DNA from: Candidatus Limosilactobacillus merdigallinarum
Lineage (GTDB): Bacteria > Bacillota > Bacilli > Lactobacillales > Lactobacillaceae
Assembly: GCA_019114515.1 (NCBI GenBank)
Contig: DXFH01000002.1
Coordinates: 1-64,000 of the forward strand
Reading direction: 5' to 3'
Length of the DNA stretch: 64,000 nt
The notes under the pieces: model-generated
What the model was told of the DNA's origin: nothing
The model's database searches: none
What the model saw: only the letters and a program-made list of their open reading frames with translations
Part shown: one piece after another, positions 26,277 to 36,270 of the stretch
Numbering within the stretch: position 1 is the stretch's first letter
How the letters are laid out: every line of letters starts with the position of its first letter
Position numbers and translations under genes: made by a program

Positions 26277-27563
26277 ATGTCATCAGTTGTAGTTGTAGGA
26301 AGTCAGTGGGGAGACGAAGGGAAAGGCAAGATGACCGACTACCTGAGTCAGAAAGCCGATGTCGTTGTCCGTTCCCAAGGTGGTAATAACGCCGGTCACT
26401 CAATTATTTTTGACGGTAAAAAGTACGCCCTGCGCCTGGTTCCTTGCGGGGTCTTCGGTAATGGCGACCAAGTAGTGATTGGTAACGGGGTTGTCATCGA
26501 TCCCCGAACATTAATCAGTGAATTACACACTTTGAAGGAAGCCGGCGTAGACACTTCCCGCCTGCGAATCTCCAACCGGGCCCACATCACCATGCCTTAT
26601 CACATCATCATGGATGAATGCGAAGAAAAAGCAAAGGGTGCCGGCAAGGTCGGTACTACTAAGCGGGGCATCGGGCCTACCTACATGGACAAAGCCGAAC
26701 GAATCGGTATTCGTGTCTGTGATCTTTTAGAAAAAGAAACCTTCGCGACTAAGTTGAAGCGCAACTTAAAGTTGAAGAACGCCCTTTTCGAAAAGGTCTA
26801 CCACGTCGCACCACTGAAATTTGATGACATTTTTGACCAATATTATGAATACGGTCAGGAAATGAAGCAATACGTGACCGACACATCCGTTTTGATCAAC
26901 GATGCGCTGGACCAAGGCAAGAAGGTATTATTTGAAGGTGCTCAGGGGTCCATGCTGGACATTGATTCTGGTACCTACCCATTTGTCACTTCTTCCAACG
27001 CCGCTGCCGGGGCTGCTAGTGGTTCCGGAATCGGGCCAAACCGGATTGATACGGTTGTCGGTATTGCCAAGGCTTACAGCACTCGCGTCGGTGCCGGCCC
27101 GTTCCCTACTGAATTAACTGACAAAATCGGTGATACGATTCGCGAAAGGGGTCACGAATACGGGGTTGTTACCAAGCGCCCGCGGCGGGTTGGTTGGTTC
27201 GATACGGTTGCCCTTCGTCATGCTAAGCGCATTGCTGGCATTTCTTGCCTCTGCGTCAACTTATTAGATGTTCTCTCTGGCTTAGACGAAGTTAAAATCT
27301 GCACCGCCTACAAGTTAAATGGCGAGAACATCGACCGCTACCCTGCCAGTTTGCAGGAATTAGACGCCTGCGAACCAGTCTACGAAACGCTGCCTGGTTG
27401 GGATGAAGATATCACCCAGGCACAAAGCTTAGCTGACTTACCAGAAAATGCCCGTAATTACTTAAAGCGGATCAGCGAATTAACTGGCTTGCCGATCGCA
27501 ACGGTTTCTGTAGGTCCGGACCGTGATCAAACCATCGTCGAAATTGATCCTTGGCAGATGTAA
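26277..27563 (+). CDS. purA: Adenylosuccinate synthetase
   Basis: GTP-dependent enzyme joining IMP and aspartate, first committed step to AMP. Length 428 aa. The N-terminal signature [12 protein letters not shown] carries the catalytic Asp, the conserved His lies in GGNNAGHSI, and [14 protein letters not shown] and the GTP-binding segment SVGPDRDQT are present. The ATG of MSSVVVV is chosen with GAGGTG 9 nt upstream; a longer frame from 26232 lies inside the promoter region. Forms an operon with purB, 15 nt downstream, and diverges from guaC. Confidence 0.97.
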   Translation: MSSVVVVGSQWGDEGKGKMTDYLSQKADVVVRSQGGNNAGHSIIFDGKKYALRLVPCGVFGNGDQVVIGNGVVIDPRTLISELHTLKEAGVDTSRLRISNRAHITMPYHIIMDECEEKAKGAGKVGTTKRGIGPTYMDKAERIGIRVCDLLEKETFATKLKRNLKLKNALFEKVYHVAPLKFDDIFDQYYEYGQEMKQYVTDTSVLINDALDQGKKVLFEGAQGSMLDIDSGTYPFVTSSNAAAGAASGSGIGPNRIDTVVGIAKAYSTRVGAGPFPTELTDKIGDTIRERGHEYGVVTKRPRRVGWFDTVALRHAKRIAGISCLCVNLLDVLSGLDEVKICTAYKLNGENIDRYPASLQELDACEPVYETLPGWDEDITQAQSLADLPENARNYLKRISELTGLPIATVSVGPDRDQTIVEIDPWQM

Positions 27564-27578
27564 GAGGAGCTTTTCTAA

Positions 27579-28874
27579 ATGATTGATCGATATACCCGCC
27601 CTGAAATGGGCAAAATCTGGAGTCTGGAACACCAATATCAAACCTGGTTGGCGGTTGAGCTTGCAGCGGACGAGGCATGGAGTGAACTGGGGGTCATTCC
27701 TGCAGAAGATGTTGCCAAAATCAAAAGCAAAGCGCACTTCACCGTTGAGCGCGTCGCGGAATTAGAAGCCATCACCCACCACGATGTCATTGCCTTTACC
27801 CGGACAGTTTCGGAATCGCTGGGTCCCGAAAAGAAATGGGTTCACTATGGATTAACCAGTACGGACGTGGTGGACACTGCGCAAGGTCTCCGATTAAAGC
27901 ACGTCAATGAGCTCTTGCTGCAAGATATTGATCGCTTCATGGAAATTGTGGCAAACAAAGCTAAACAGTATAAGTACACGGTCGAAATGGGCCGTACCCA
28001 TGGCGTGCATGCCGAACCAACCACTTTTGGTCTTAAATTGGCGCGCTGGTACTCGGAAATGAAGCGCAACCGGGAACGCTTTATTCATGCCGCTCGCGGG
28101 GTCGAGGCCGGTAAGATTTCTGGTGCAGTCGGTACCTTTGCCGAAGTGGATCCGCGCGTGGAAAAGATGGTTTGTCAAAAACTCGGTTTACGTGCGCAAG
28201 AAGTTAGCAGCCAAGTGTTGCCGCGTGATTTACATGCCGAATATATTGCCACAATGGCATTGATTGGTACCAGTCTGGAAGAATTTGCGACCGAAATCCG
28301 TTCCCTGCAGCGGACGGAGATTCATGAAGTTGAGGAACACTTCTCTAAGGGACAGAAAGGCAGTTCCGCCATGCCCCACAAGCGCAACCCGATTGGTTCA
28401 GAAAACATCTGCGGCTGTGCCCGGGTCCTGCGCGGTTACATCACCACTTCTTATGAAAATGTCTCCCTCTGGCATGAACGCGACATTTCCCACTCTAGTG
28501 CGGAACGGATTGTCTTACCCGATGCAACCATCCTGCTAGATTACATGCTGCACCGGTTTGGCAAGATCATTAAAAACCTGGACGTTTTCCCGGAACGTAT
28601 GCTCGCAAACATGAATTTGACCCACGGATTAATCTATTCCGGACGGGTTCTGAATAAGCTGGTAGAAAGTGGGATGAGTCGCGAACAGGCTTATGACACT
28701 ATCCAGCCATTAACTGCCAAGTGCTGGACCGAACACATTGATTTCAAGCCACTATTAAATGCTGACCCAACGATCAGTAAACAGCTGAGTGCTAACGAAA
28801 TCGATGATGCGTTTGACTATCACTGGCACCTGCGCCATGTCGATGATATTTTCCATCGCGTCGGCTTAGATTAA
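27579..28874 (+). CDS. purB: Adenylosuccinate lyase
   Basis: Homotetrameric lyase of the fumarase superfamily, 431 aa, that cleaves fumarate from adenylosuccinate (giving AMP) and from SAICAR in the IMP pathway. The superfamily signature GSSAMPHKRNP is intact; the His in GRTHGVHAEPTTFG and the Ser of the mobile loop complete the active site. AGAGGAG precedes the ATG by 10 nt. It is the second gene of the purA operon and is closed by a strong terminator. Confidence 0.97.
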   Translation: MIDRYTRPEMGKIWSLEHQYQTWLAVELAADEAWSELGVIPAEDVAKIKSKAHFTVERVAELEAITHHDVIAFTRTVSESLGPEKKWVHYGLTSTDVVDTAQGLRLKHVNELLLQDIDRFMEIVANKAKQYKYTVEMGRTHGVHAEPTTFGLKLARWYSEMKRNRERFIHAARGVEAGKISGAVGTFAEVDPRVEKMVCQKLGLRAQEVSSQVLPRDLHAEYIATMALIGTSLEEFATEIRSLQRTEIHEVEEHFSKGQKGSSAMPHKRNPIGSENICGCARVLRGYITTSYENVSLWHERDISHSSAERIVLPDATILLDYMLHRFGKIIKNLDVFPERMLANMNLTHGLIYSGRVLNKLVESGMSREQAYDTIQPLTAKCWTEHIDFKPLLNADPTISKQLSANEIDDAFDYHWHLRHVDDIFHRVGLD

Positions 28875-28901
28875 CCAAAAGACTAGTTATCCTAACGAAA
28901 T

Positions 28902-28938
28902 AGCGGAGCTAAGGATTATCCTTGGCTCCGCTATTTTT
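28902..28938 (+). terminator. Terminator of purA-purB
   Basis: AGCGGAGCTAAGGA and TCCTTGGCTCCGCT form a 14-bp stem (one G-U) with loop TTA, followed by TTTTT. Confidence 0.92.
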
Positions 28939-28962
28939 ATGTTTCTATATTGGTTTCCGTTA

Positions 28963-29214
28963 AGCATCAGTTTTGCGTTTATGCTGGAGCTGGATCGCAG
29001 TGGGTACAACTTTGAGCCTGTAGTCTCAAAGCTTGGCCTTGGGAGCGAGACAGAAGTCGTTTACGACTTCGTTTTCAAGCCCCCGTGAGCACAAATAGGC
29101 CTCGAGCGTTCGGAAACCCGAACAATTGAGGCTATTGTGTACCGAGTTGCGGAATTTTGTTTCACATCACTAACGACAATTTCACTGCTGAGCTCCAGCA
29201 CGCCAACTGATGCT
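28963..29214. repeat. Intergenic repeat copy R2 with internal insertion
   Basis: Outer arms AGCATCAGTT and AACTGATGCT enclose the family core: CTGGATCGCAGTGGGTACAA, TCTCAAAGCTTGGCCTTG and TAACGACAATTTCACTGCTG. Unlike R1, about 130 bp of other palindromic sequence (GAAGTCG-TTTA-CGACTTC and GTTCGG..CCGAAC hairpins) sits between the two core halves. It fills much of the 760-bp gap between purB and kup. Confidence 0.78.
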
Positions 29215-29339
29215 AATCCATACCAGCTTTTGTTACTAATGAAAGAAAATCATTTCATTATATTTCGGACTGATTCGTTGTTACTAATTTAATAAATAAT
29301 ATTGAGTCTAATTAAGCACATTAGTCTTGCATTATTTCT

Positions 29340-29452
29340 AGGACTGGATCGTGGTGGGCATCATTTGAAACCCAGTGTTACTGGTCTTCAAACTGAAGTT
29401 TCGACTAGGTGTTAACACGCCAAGTCGAATTTCACTACTTAGACCGACACGC
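29340..29452. repeat. Intergenic repeat copy R3, degenerate
   Basis: GGACTGGATCGTGGTGGGCA, a TTTGAA/TTCAAA hairpin, GTCGAATTTCACTACTTAGA: recognisable but diverged copy of the R1 core. The rest of the purB-kup gap (29215-29339 and 29453-29634) shows no gene or structure that I can support. Confidence 0.6.
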
Positions 29453-29634
29453 TGACACAATTTCTATATATCAGCCAATGGTTAAGCAAGTGTAATTTCA
29501 TCGAGCTGTATTTTTCATCCAAAAACGCTAACTTATCTTATTGCGTCAATTAGGCACTAGTCATAAACAAATTCAGCTCATTTAACCTATTCGCGCAATA
29601 TTCGTTCAAAGACGCCACAGCTGAAAGTTTCCGG

Positions 29635-31647
29635 TTATTGCGGTTTAACCGTATTTTCAACTGACTCCTGGTCAAGCGGGGTCGTCCGCTTATCGTTCAA
29701 GAAGATGGGCACCGTCTCTTCACGCGTTTCGGAGAACTGCAGACCATAGAATTGTACTGGCGATAAGGTATGGTTTTGCAAGAACAACCGCAATTGAACC
29801 AAGGCACGCCGCCAGCCCTTAATCATGGAAGTTGGTGACAAGTGTTCTTTAAAGAAGATAAATTCAAAGTCCCCCACCTTGCGTCCTGGGGTCGTGGTGT
29901 ACTTCTGCGGCTGTTCATCAATAATCTTCTGCGTCATCAATTCATGCACTACTTGACGCAGATACAAGTTGACACTGGTATCCATCTTGAAACCTAAGTA
30001 TAGCTGCAAATTAACAATGTTCCGGGTCCCCATCATGTCAACCTTGTAGTAGCAGGTATAAGGCTGGTCGGTGTTATTAACCGTCACAAACCAGTAAACT
30101 CGCGCCCGCTTGGGATTTTTATCCAAGATAGAATACAAAGTTTCGCGCTTTACTTGGTGGTGACGGTTAATCCGGGCCATCATGACCAAATTGCTGACAT
30201 ACATCGGAATAGAATCATCCGTGGACAGCTGTATTAATTCATTACGAAAATCTTCCAGATTCAGGTACTTGCTTTGGTCGCTCATTTCATCACGCAGGTG
30301 GTCCCCATAATGCCAGCCGATCATTGTGATTAAAATCAAGGCGGTAATCAACACCGTAACGTACCCACCACGCATGAACTTAACCAGACTAGAAATCAAG
30401 AAGATACTCTCGATGGCCACATAAAGGATGACAAAGGTTGTCGCCCAGATATGCGCCCAATGTTCGCGCATATATTCGTGCAACAGTAACGTCGTCATCA
30501 GCATGGTTGCCGTAATGGACAGTCCATAAGCAGCTTCCATGTGGGCTGACGTCTGAAACCAGAAGAGGATGCTGGAAGTGACGACACACAAAATCCAGTT
30601 CACGGTCGGAATATAGATCTGGCCCTTTGACAATGTTGGGTGGTGAACCTTCAAACGTGGCAGCATCTTTAACCCAATCGCTTCTTCAACTAAAGTAAAG
30701 GATCCCGTAATCAGGGCCTGAGAAGCAATAATCGCCGCTAAGGTCGCAATGGCAACCCCGAACAGGTACACCCCTTGTGGCAGCATTTGGTAAAACGGGT
30801 TATAGCCGGAACCATGTTGTCCCATTGGCAGGTTGTGTGCTAAGAAGGCCCCTTGGCCGAGATAATTCAATACCAGTGACAGGAAAACGAATGGCCAAGT
30901 CGTATAAATGCTTTGCCGACCAACGTGGCCCATGTCAGAATACAGCGCTTCTGCACCGGTAGTGGCCAGGAAGACTGCTCCCAGGATAAAGACTCCCATG
31001 TGGTTAGATGGTAAGAACAGCAATTGAATGCCATAAACCGGTGACAAAGCTTCCAGCATCCAGGGTTCCTTAATCAAGTTAACTAAGCCAAAAACTGCCA
31101 GAAACGAGAACCAGACCACCATAATCGGGCCAAAGCCACGGCCGATCGTGCTGGTTCCAAACCTTTGAATGAGGAAAAGCAATAAGAGGATCGCAAAAGT
31201 GACAACGATGACCTCTTGTTGATTATGCACTAATACGCGGTAACCAAAATTAATCCCCTTTAATCCTTCAACGGCGGTCGTAACCGTCACTGCCGGTGTT
31301 AAAGTACCATCCGCAAGCAGTGCCGCCCCACCAATCAAGGCCGGAATTATCAGCCATTTGGCATGCTGTCGTACTAACGCGTACAAGGCAAAGATTCCAC
31401 CTTCACCACGGTTGTCAGCCCGTAATGAAATTAACACATACTTAATGGTCGTCATCAACATCAGTGTCCAGATAATCAGGGAAACAGACCCAACAATGTA
31501 TTGCCGACTTAAAGCGCTAGTGCCCCCTGCGTCGTTAATTAACGCATTCATTACATACAGTGGGGACGTGCCAATGTCACCATAAACAACCCCTAACGCA
31601 ACAAGACTGGAAGCTAATAGTTTACCTTTTGCTGGTCCATTTAGCAT
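29635..31647 (-). CDS. kup: KUP-family potassium uptake protein
   Basis: Proton-coupled K+ importer of 670 aa. About 12 membrane segments occupy residues 10-450 and a cytoplasmic tail fills the rest. Signature stretches include GVVYGDIGTSPLYV near the N-terminus, GEGGIFALYAL, and GTLTPAVTV. AGGAGG lies 7 nt before the ATG of MLNGPAKGK, chosen over an ATG at 31671. In lactic acid bacteria Kup proteins are often controlled by c-di-AMP; no riboswitch is visible upstream. Monocistronic, and it lies directly downstream of the CorC/CNNM gene on the same strand, separated by a terminator. Confidence 0.94.
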   Translation of the reverse strand: MLNGPAKGKLLASSLVALGVVYGDIGTSPLYVMNALINDAGGTSALSRQYIVGSVSLIIWTLMLMTTIKYVLISLRADNRGEGGIFALYALVRQHAKWLIIPALIGGAALLADGTLTPAVTVTTAVEGLKGINFGYRVLVHNQQEVIVVTFAILLLLFLIQRFGTSTIGRGFGPIMVVWFSFLAVFGLVNLIKEPWMLEALSPVYGIQLLFLPSNHMGVFILGAVFLATTGAEALYSDMGHVGRQSIYTTWPFVFLSLVLNYLGQGAFLAHNLPMGQHGSGYNPFYQMLPQGVYLFGVAIATLAAIIASQALITGSFTLVEEAIGLKMLPRLKVHHPTLSKGQIYIPTVNWILCVVTSSILFWFQTSAHMEAAYGLSITATMLMTTLLLHEYMREHWAHIWATTFVILYVAIESIFLISSLVKFMRGGYVTVLITALILITMIGWHYGDHLRDEMSDQSKYLNLEDFRNELIQLSTDDSIPMYVSNLVMMARINRHHQVKRETLYSILDKNPKRARVYWFVTVNNTDQPYTCYYKVDMMGTRNIVNLQLYLGFKMDTSVNLYLRQVVHELMTQKIIDEQPQKYTTTPGRKVGDFEFIFFKEHLSPTSMIKGWRRALVQLRLFLQNHTLSPVQFYGLQFSETREETVPIFLNDKRTTPLDQESVENTVKPQ

Positions 31648-31738
31648 TTTAATCCCTCCTCTGCTATACATGCAGGCAATCTTAATCTTTTATTCCTAAT
31701 TGTCAAGACATCAAAAAGGATAAATTGTCCTAACAAAA

Positions 31739-31768
31739 GAAAATCCCCGATTCGCGAGGAATCAGGGA
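31739..31768 (-). terminator. Terminator of the CorC/CNNM gene
   Basis: On the minus strand CCCTGATTC pairs with GAATCGGGG around CTCGC and is followed by a T-rich tract. Confidence 0.75.
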
Positions 31769-31822
31769 AATAATTTAATTATGTCTACCTTAGTTTGCAC
31801 CTAAGAAACTAAGGAATGCTCT

Positions 31823-33193
31823 TCATTTAGTGGCCTTATTTTGTTCGCTCGTTTTCTCCGCCTTTTCCGTTTCAACCTTTTTCGCTGGTTGTTTTATCTG
31901 CACAACCCGGAACTGACTCACATAGCTATTCTGCATCTTCGTCGGGGTAAAGGAGAAATTACCTAAGCGCATGGGCCGATCTAGCTTCATTGGGTATTCC
32001 TCTTCCAGGAAGAAGCCCGTCAAAGTAGCAACATCTGTCTTATCAAATTGTGGAATTTCTACGTGGAAGTAGCGTTCAAAGTCCGATAATGGGGTCTTAC
32101 CAGAAACTTGGTAAACTTGGTTACCCTTCTTATCTTTGTCCAGCATCTGGATTTTATCCGCCGAAAGGTGGTCGATTTCTTCGCGGATATTACCGAACAT
32201 TTCTTCGTAAATATCCTTATCGGTCACAATTCCCGACGTACCACCATATTCGTCTTGGACAACGGCAATTGGGGCTTCTTTGCGCCGCATTTGCCGCATA
32301 ATGTCAACCAGCGATTCACTTTCGTAAACGACTGGGATCTGACGGATAATTTCGCGAATTGACGAATCAGGGTTGATCCGGTTTTGCCGCATAATGTCAT
32401 AACTGAAAATGTAGCCCAAAATGTGGTCCTTATCACCATTTTGCACAACGGGGTAACGACTGAACTGCTTCTGGAAGTACAGGTTAGCCGCTTCCGCAAT
32501 CGTTGCACCACGGTCAATAACGACCAGTTGTGTCCGGTCGACCATGATGTCCCCTGCCGTCCGGTCATTCATTTCAAAGGCCCGCCGCATATACAGCACG
32601 TCTTCCTTATCCATTTCACCAGCGGCTTCGGATTGCCGCGACAAGGTCAGAATTTCGTTTTGCGAATACGTATCTTCTTCAGGCCGTACGTTAAAGCCTA
32701 GAAGCTTAGTAAACCAAGCAGCGGCAACCGCAAACAGCCAAACAAATGGGTAGAAGATCGTGTGGAAGAATTGGATTGGGTGCACAATCGCCAGCAAAAT
32801 CGGTACTGGACGGTCAATTGCCATGTTCTTCGGTACCAAGTCAGTAAATACCGCGTGGAAGAAGGTGAAGATCAAAACACCAACGATTGGTGATAAGGGC
32901 TTCAAAACATCAGCTGGGATGAACTTCAGCTTTAAGAGCAAATTAGTAATGTATTCATCACCAATCCACCCTAAAATCAATGAAGTCATCGTGACCCCAA
33001 CTTGGGCAGTCGACAGGTACTCGTTTAAGTTGGCAACCATGTGCTCAGCCCGCTTAACTTTGCGGGTCTGCTTTAATTCCTGCAATTCGCTGGGCCGCAC
33101 CTTGACTACTGAATATTCCAGCAGGGTGAACAAAGCCGCCAGCATTAAAATTAAGATAATTATAACTAAACTAACTAAATTATTGCCTAGCAA
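31823..33193 (-). CDS. CNNM/CorC (HlyC-type) membrane protein with CBS domains
   Basis: Protein of 456 aa: a DUF21/CNNM transmembrane domain with about four segments (residues 1-170), a tandem CBS pair (about 205-330; DIMVDRTQLVVID opens the first), and a CorC_HlyC domain (about 345-430). The family is linked to Mg2+ or Co2+ export and resistance; some members were called hemolysins without direct evidence. The start is a TTG, 9 nt after AAAGGA. A Lys/Glu-rich tail ends the protein. Monocistronic, between kup and a LysR regulator, all on minus. Confidence 0.9.
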   Translation of the reverse strand: MLGNNLVSLVIIILILMLAALFTLLEYSVVKVRPSELQELKQTRKVKRAEHMVANLNEYLSTAQVGVTMTSLILGWIGDEYITNLLLKLKFIPADVLKPLSPIVGVLIFTFFHAVFTDLVPKNMAIDRPVPILLAIVHPIQFFHTIFYPFVWLFAVAAAWFTKLLGFNVRPEEDTYSQNEILTLSRQSEAAGEMDKEDVLYMRRAFEMNDRTAGDIMVDRTQLVVIDRGATIAEAANLYFQKQFSRYPVVQNGDKDHILGYIFSYDIMRQNRINPDSSIREIIRQIPVVYESESLVDIMRQMRRKEAPIAVVQDEYGGTSGIVTDKDIYEEMFGNIREEIDHLSADKIQMLDKDKKGNQVYQVSGKTPLSDFERYFHVEIPQFDKTDVATLTGFFLEEEYPMKLDRPMRLGNFSFTPTKMQNSYVSQFRVVQIKQPAKKVETEKAEKTSEQNKATK

Positions 33194-33249
33194 TTTTCAA
33201 CATCCTTTACTGTTCTTTATCCCTATTGTATCAAGCTTTCATTACCTGG

Positions 33250-34155
33250 TTAATTGTTTGCTGCCCTTTTTTCGTTAGCGGCCATTTGTGCGGTCACAAA
33301 TTGCAAAAAGGTCTGTGCTACCTTCCCTAATTGACGCGTCTTTCGCCAGGCCAAAACATGTCCGGCACTCTTAGCAGGACTAAAGGGAACAAAGGCCAAC
33401 CGCTCATCGTGATACTGCGCAAACACGCCATCAATGCCTAAAGCATAATAGTGGCCATGCGTTACTAACGATTTAACATTCTCCGGTAAGTTGATCATTA
33501 CTTTAACATTTAAACGCTGGGGATCCAATTTTAAAACATCCTTCAAATCGTCACGCACAATATTGCGGCGCCCAGTGATCAATGGTAATTGATATAAATC
33601 ATGGGCCGTGATCTGCTTCTTTTTGGCTAAGAGATCATCAGCACGCAAGATCAATCCCCAGCGGTCTTTAACTGGCAGCTGCAGGTAATTATACTTAGCT
33701 ACTTCAACTGGCTGGATCATCGCCGCCATATCACAAACTCCCTGGTCAATTTGCTGACGCAGAGAATCACCATCACCATCGAAAACTTTAAAGTTCACTT
33801 GTGGATACTTATCCTGAAAGCGTTCCACAATTTTCATCATGTATGGCGCAACACTGGATTCCACACAGCCAAAATTAATGGTGCCAGCCAGACCATCATG
33901 CCCTTGCTGTAATTCATCTTCTGTATGATCAATTAACGATAAAATTGTCTGTGCCCGCTGCTGGAATAAGATGCCCGCATCATTTAAGTGGAGCTGGTGT
34001 TTTTGGCGATCGAATAATTTCACCCCCACCTCTTCTTCCAATTCCATAATCTGACGCGAGAGAGTTGGTTGCGTCACGTGCAATTGGTTAGCGGCTTTGG
34101 TTAAATTATTGGTTTCTGCAACCTTAACAAAATAACGCAAAACACGAGTGTCCAT
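33250..34155 (-). CDS. LysR-family transcriptional regulator
   Basis: DNA-binding regulator of 301 aa. An N-terminal winged helix-turn-helix (MDTRVLRYFVKVAETNNLTKAANQLHVTQPTLSRQ region, residues 1-60) is followed by a periplasmic-binding-like effector domain (about 90-295). LysR proteins usually control a divergent neighbour; here that is a cupin gene that carries an internal stop, so the regulator may have lost its local target. I chose the ATG of MDTRVLR with AAGGAAG upstream; 34176 is an alternative. Effector unknown. Confidence 0.9.
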   Translation of the reverse strand: MDTRVLRYFVKVAETNNLTKAANQLHVTQPTLSRQIMELEEEVGVKLFDRQKHQLHLNDAGILFQQRAQTILSLIDHTEDELQQGHDGLAGTINFGCVESSVAPYMMKIVERFQDKYPQVNFKVFDGDGDSLRQQIDQGVCDMAAMIQPVEVAKYNYLQLPVKDRWGLILRADDLLAKKKQITAHDLYQLPLITGRRNIVRDDLKDVLKLDPQRLNVKVMINLPENVKSLVTHGHYYALGIDGVFAQYHDERLAFVPFSPAKSAGHVLAWRKTRQLGKVAQTFLQFVTAQMAANEKRAANN

Positions 34156-34308
34156 TGTATCAGAGCTTCCTTTCATACCTTATGCAGAGATTATAGCAAA
34201 GATTGCGACTTTATTCGATATTTGCATTACATTTTAATAGAAATAGGTATTTCACATTAAGGTCAGTTCCTCATACAATGAAAATATCAATTCAAGGAAG
34301 TCTTACAA

Positions 34309-34722
34309 ATGGCTAAAAATGAAGAAGCAGTTAAAAATGATATGTTTGGTTTCGGTGACAAGAACGTTGACTATGCTAGGTACTTCATCGATACTAGTTA
34401 TTTGAATGGCTTAGTAGTATCTGATGACAATGTTGACATTAACGTGGCAAACGTTAACTTTGAACCCGGCTGTCGTAACGACTGGCACATCCACCACAAC
34501 GGCTAGCAAATTCTGCTGATTACTGCCGGTGAAGGCTGGTACCAAGAAGAAGGCAAGCCTGCCCAATTGCTGAAGCCAGGTGACGTCGTGGTGATTCACG
34601 AAGGTGTTAAGCACTGGCATGGTGCTACCAAGGATTCTTGGTTCAGCCACATTGCCATCACCAAGGGTACCAGTGAATGGTGCGAAAAGATTGACGATGC
34701 CTACTACAACAAATTAGGTTAA
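34309..34722 (+). pseudogene. Cupin-domain protein with internal amber codon
   Basis: The frame encodes a small cupin of the kind found with carboxymuconolactone decarboxylase-like proteins, about 137 aa if read through. The metal-binding motif is visible: HIHHNG..QILL, then GEGWYQEEG, GDVVVIHEGVKHWHG and WFSHIAIT. A TAG at 34504-34506 interrupts it between HHNG and QILL, exactly in the conserved core; a single-base change from a Tyr codon is the simplest origin. Everything after it is in frame to a TAA at 34720. It diverges from the LysR gene, its probable regulator. AAGGAAG precedes the ATG. Confidence 0.88.
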
Positions 34723-34743
34723 GTCATTAATTGAATTACAGTT

Positions 34744-34893
34744 AAAAAATTAGCTTTGCGCTTCCTTAAGGCTGGAACGCAGTGGACGCAACTTTGAACC
34801 AATTATAAATTGTTTCAAAGTTTGGTCTTGTCGTAAGTGTTTACACACTAACGACAATTTCGCTACTGAGACCTAGTGCAAGCTAATTTTTTA
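34744..34893. repeat. Intergenic repeat copy R4
   Basis: Outer arms AAAAATTAGCTT and AAGCTAATTTTT enclose the family core (GCTGGAACGCAGTGGACGCAA, TTGTCGTAAGTG, TAACGACAATTTCGCTACTGAG). The following T run on plus lets it act as a terminator for the cupin locus. Confidence 0.8.
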
Positions 34894-34928
34894 TTTTAAT
34901 TACTCTATTGATTGACTATTTAGAATAA

Positions 34929-34951
34929 ATTTCGCTACTGAGACCGCTGAA
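34929..34951 (+). repeat. Fragment of the intergenic repeat, R5
   Basis: AATTTCGCTACTGAGACC repeats exactly the right-hand core of R4, 55 nt further on. A solitary fragment, perhaps left by a deletion. Confidence 0.6.
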
Positions 34952-35030
34952 CGTTCACAAGCTTTCAATATAATATTTTTTACTGTTCGCTTTATTAAGG
35001 GCTGAAGCACACTTTAATATCTACACCACA

Positions 35031-35067
35031 GCTACCTGCTTTTATTTAAGTAGGTAACCTTTTTTTG
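35031..35067 (+). terminator. Terminator-like hairpin
   Basis: TACCTGC and GTAGGTA pair around an AT-rich loop, followed by seven T residues. It precedes the YbaK-like gene and would stop transcription from the cupin/repeat region. Confidence 0.55.
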
Positions 35068-35114
35068 TGGCAAATGAGCTAAAATAAAATAGTAATAATT
35101 GAGGAGGTTTTATT

Positions 35115-35639
35115 ATGACGCTTCAATTTGTTCCATTTAACGAACACCCCGAATACGCCGGTGAAAAGATGCAGGCTTACCTGCGTGATCACCATATTGA
35201 CGACGTGATTAAAATTGCAAAGATCAGTCCTGATCAGGCTAATGGCGGTCAAGTGGCGAAGGCGGCTAACATCGACCCTGCTAAAGAGCTCAATTGCCTT
35301 GTTTTGACTGGTAAAGGTCACGGGGTCGTTAAATACGCTGCTGTTCTGGTACCATTCCAAAAGAAAATTAACACGGGTTCTGTTTTGAAGCACGCCATGG
35401 AAGTCCATCGTGAATCATTTGCGGACCTGAAGTGGGTGACTAAAGTTACTGACATGGAATATGGTTCCATCGGTCCCGTTGGCCTGCCAGAAGACTGGAA
35501 GCTCTTGATCGACAGTAGTATTAAGGACTTGGATGAAGTCATCTTCGGCAGCGGACGGGTGGACTCCAAGATGCTGGCACCAGTCAGCGTGTTTGACAAA
35601 ATTCCAAACGTGCAATACGTTGATGGATTAGCTAAGTAA
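35115..35639 (+). CDS. YbaK/EbsC-family aminoacyl-tRNA deacylase-like protein
   Basis: Cytoplasmic protein of 174 aa with the YbaK/ProRS-associated fold, whose members hydrolyse mischarged tRNA. The signature region MEYGSIGPVGLPEDWKLLID matches the GxxxPxG(L)P motif of the family, and the central region has the Lys-rich LTGKGHGVVKYAAV strand. AGGAGG lies 7 nt before the ATG. It is a single gene with its own terminator. A second, clearly different member (prolyl-tRNA editing type) is at 42609. Exact tRNA specificity is not predictable. Confidence 0.82.
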   Translation: MTLQFVPFNEHPEYAGEKMQAYLRDHHIDDVIKIAKISPDQANGGQVAKAANIDPAKELNCLVLTGKGHGVVKYAAVLVPFQKKINTGSVLKHAMEVHRESFADLKWVTKVTDMEYGSIGPVGLPEDWKLLIDSSIKDLDEVIFGSGRVDSKMLAPVSVFDKIPNVQYVDGLAK

Positions 35640-35693
35640 TCTTTTAAAGATGCCTTTAACCAATAGTGCGCATGCTGATCAACACATCAGAAT

Positions 35694-35727
35694 GGCTCCC
35701 TCACTGAGAAGTGACGGGAGCTTTTTT
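35694..35727 (+). terminator. Terminator of the YbaK-like gene
   Basis: GCTCCC..TCAC and GTGA..GGGAGC form a stem followed by six T residues. Confidence 0.85.
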
Positions 35728-35903
35728 ATTGGCATTCTGTAGATAAAAGCCACAAGCAGAATAGTCCTAGTGAATAATGCCATCATTTCATGCAGCGTTT
35801 TTCACCGTTTATTGCCAATCAGCGACCACTAATTGCAAAAGTACACAAAAATTTTCTCCTCCCTGTAATATGATTCACAGATTTTGAGGAAAGGAACTTT
35901 TTT

Positions 35904-36269
35904 ATGCTTATTGAAACTACCGACCTCGTTAAAAAATATGGCAACAAACTTGCCTTAGACAAGGTTAACCTGCAAATTAATCGTGGACAGCTGGTTGCCT
36001 ACTTAGGAACGAATGGTGCCGGCAAGTCAACAACCATTAATATCTTAACCGGACTCTTACCACCGACCGCCGGAGTGGTGACCATTACCAAAGATTTAAA
36101 AATCGGCGTGGTCTTTCAAAATAGCGTGCTCGACGACCGTCTCAGCGTTGCGGACAATATCAAATTGCGTGCCGGTATGTACAAAGATTATTCCCGCAAA
36201 TGGCTGGCCGAGTTAGTCAAACTAACCGGAATTCAGGGATTCATGGTCTCAAATCCCCCATGTTACTAA
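35904..36269 (+). pseudogene. ABC transporter ATPase, truncated
   Basis: Only the first ~115 residues of an ABC ATPase remain. Walker A (GTNGAGKST) and the Q-loop (GVVFQNSVL) are present. The ABC signature, Walker B and H-loop are absent: after KLTGIQGF the frame runs into unrelated codons and stops. DNA that should code for the rest of the ATPase and the start of the permease is missing, so a single deletion fused the two genes. Intact relatives have about 290 residues. AGGAAAGGAAC precedes the ATG. It heads a decayed operon with permease, LytTR and DUF3021 genes. Confidence 0.88.
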
Positions 36270-36270
36270 G

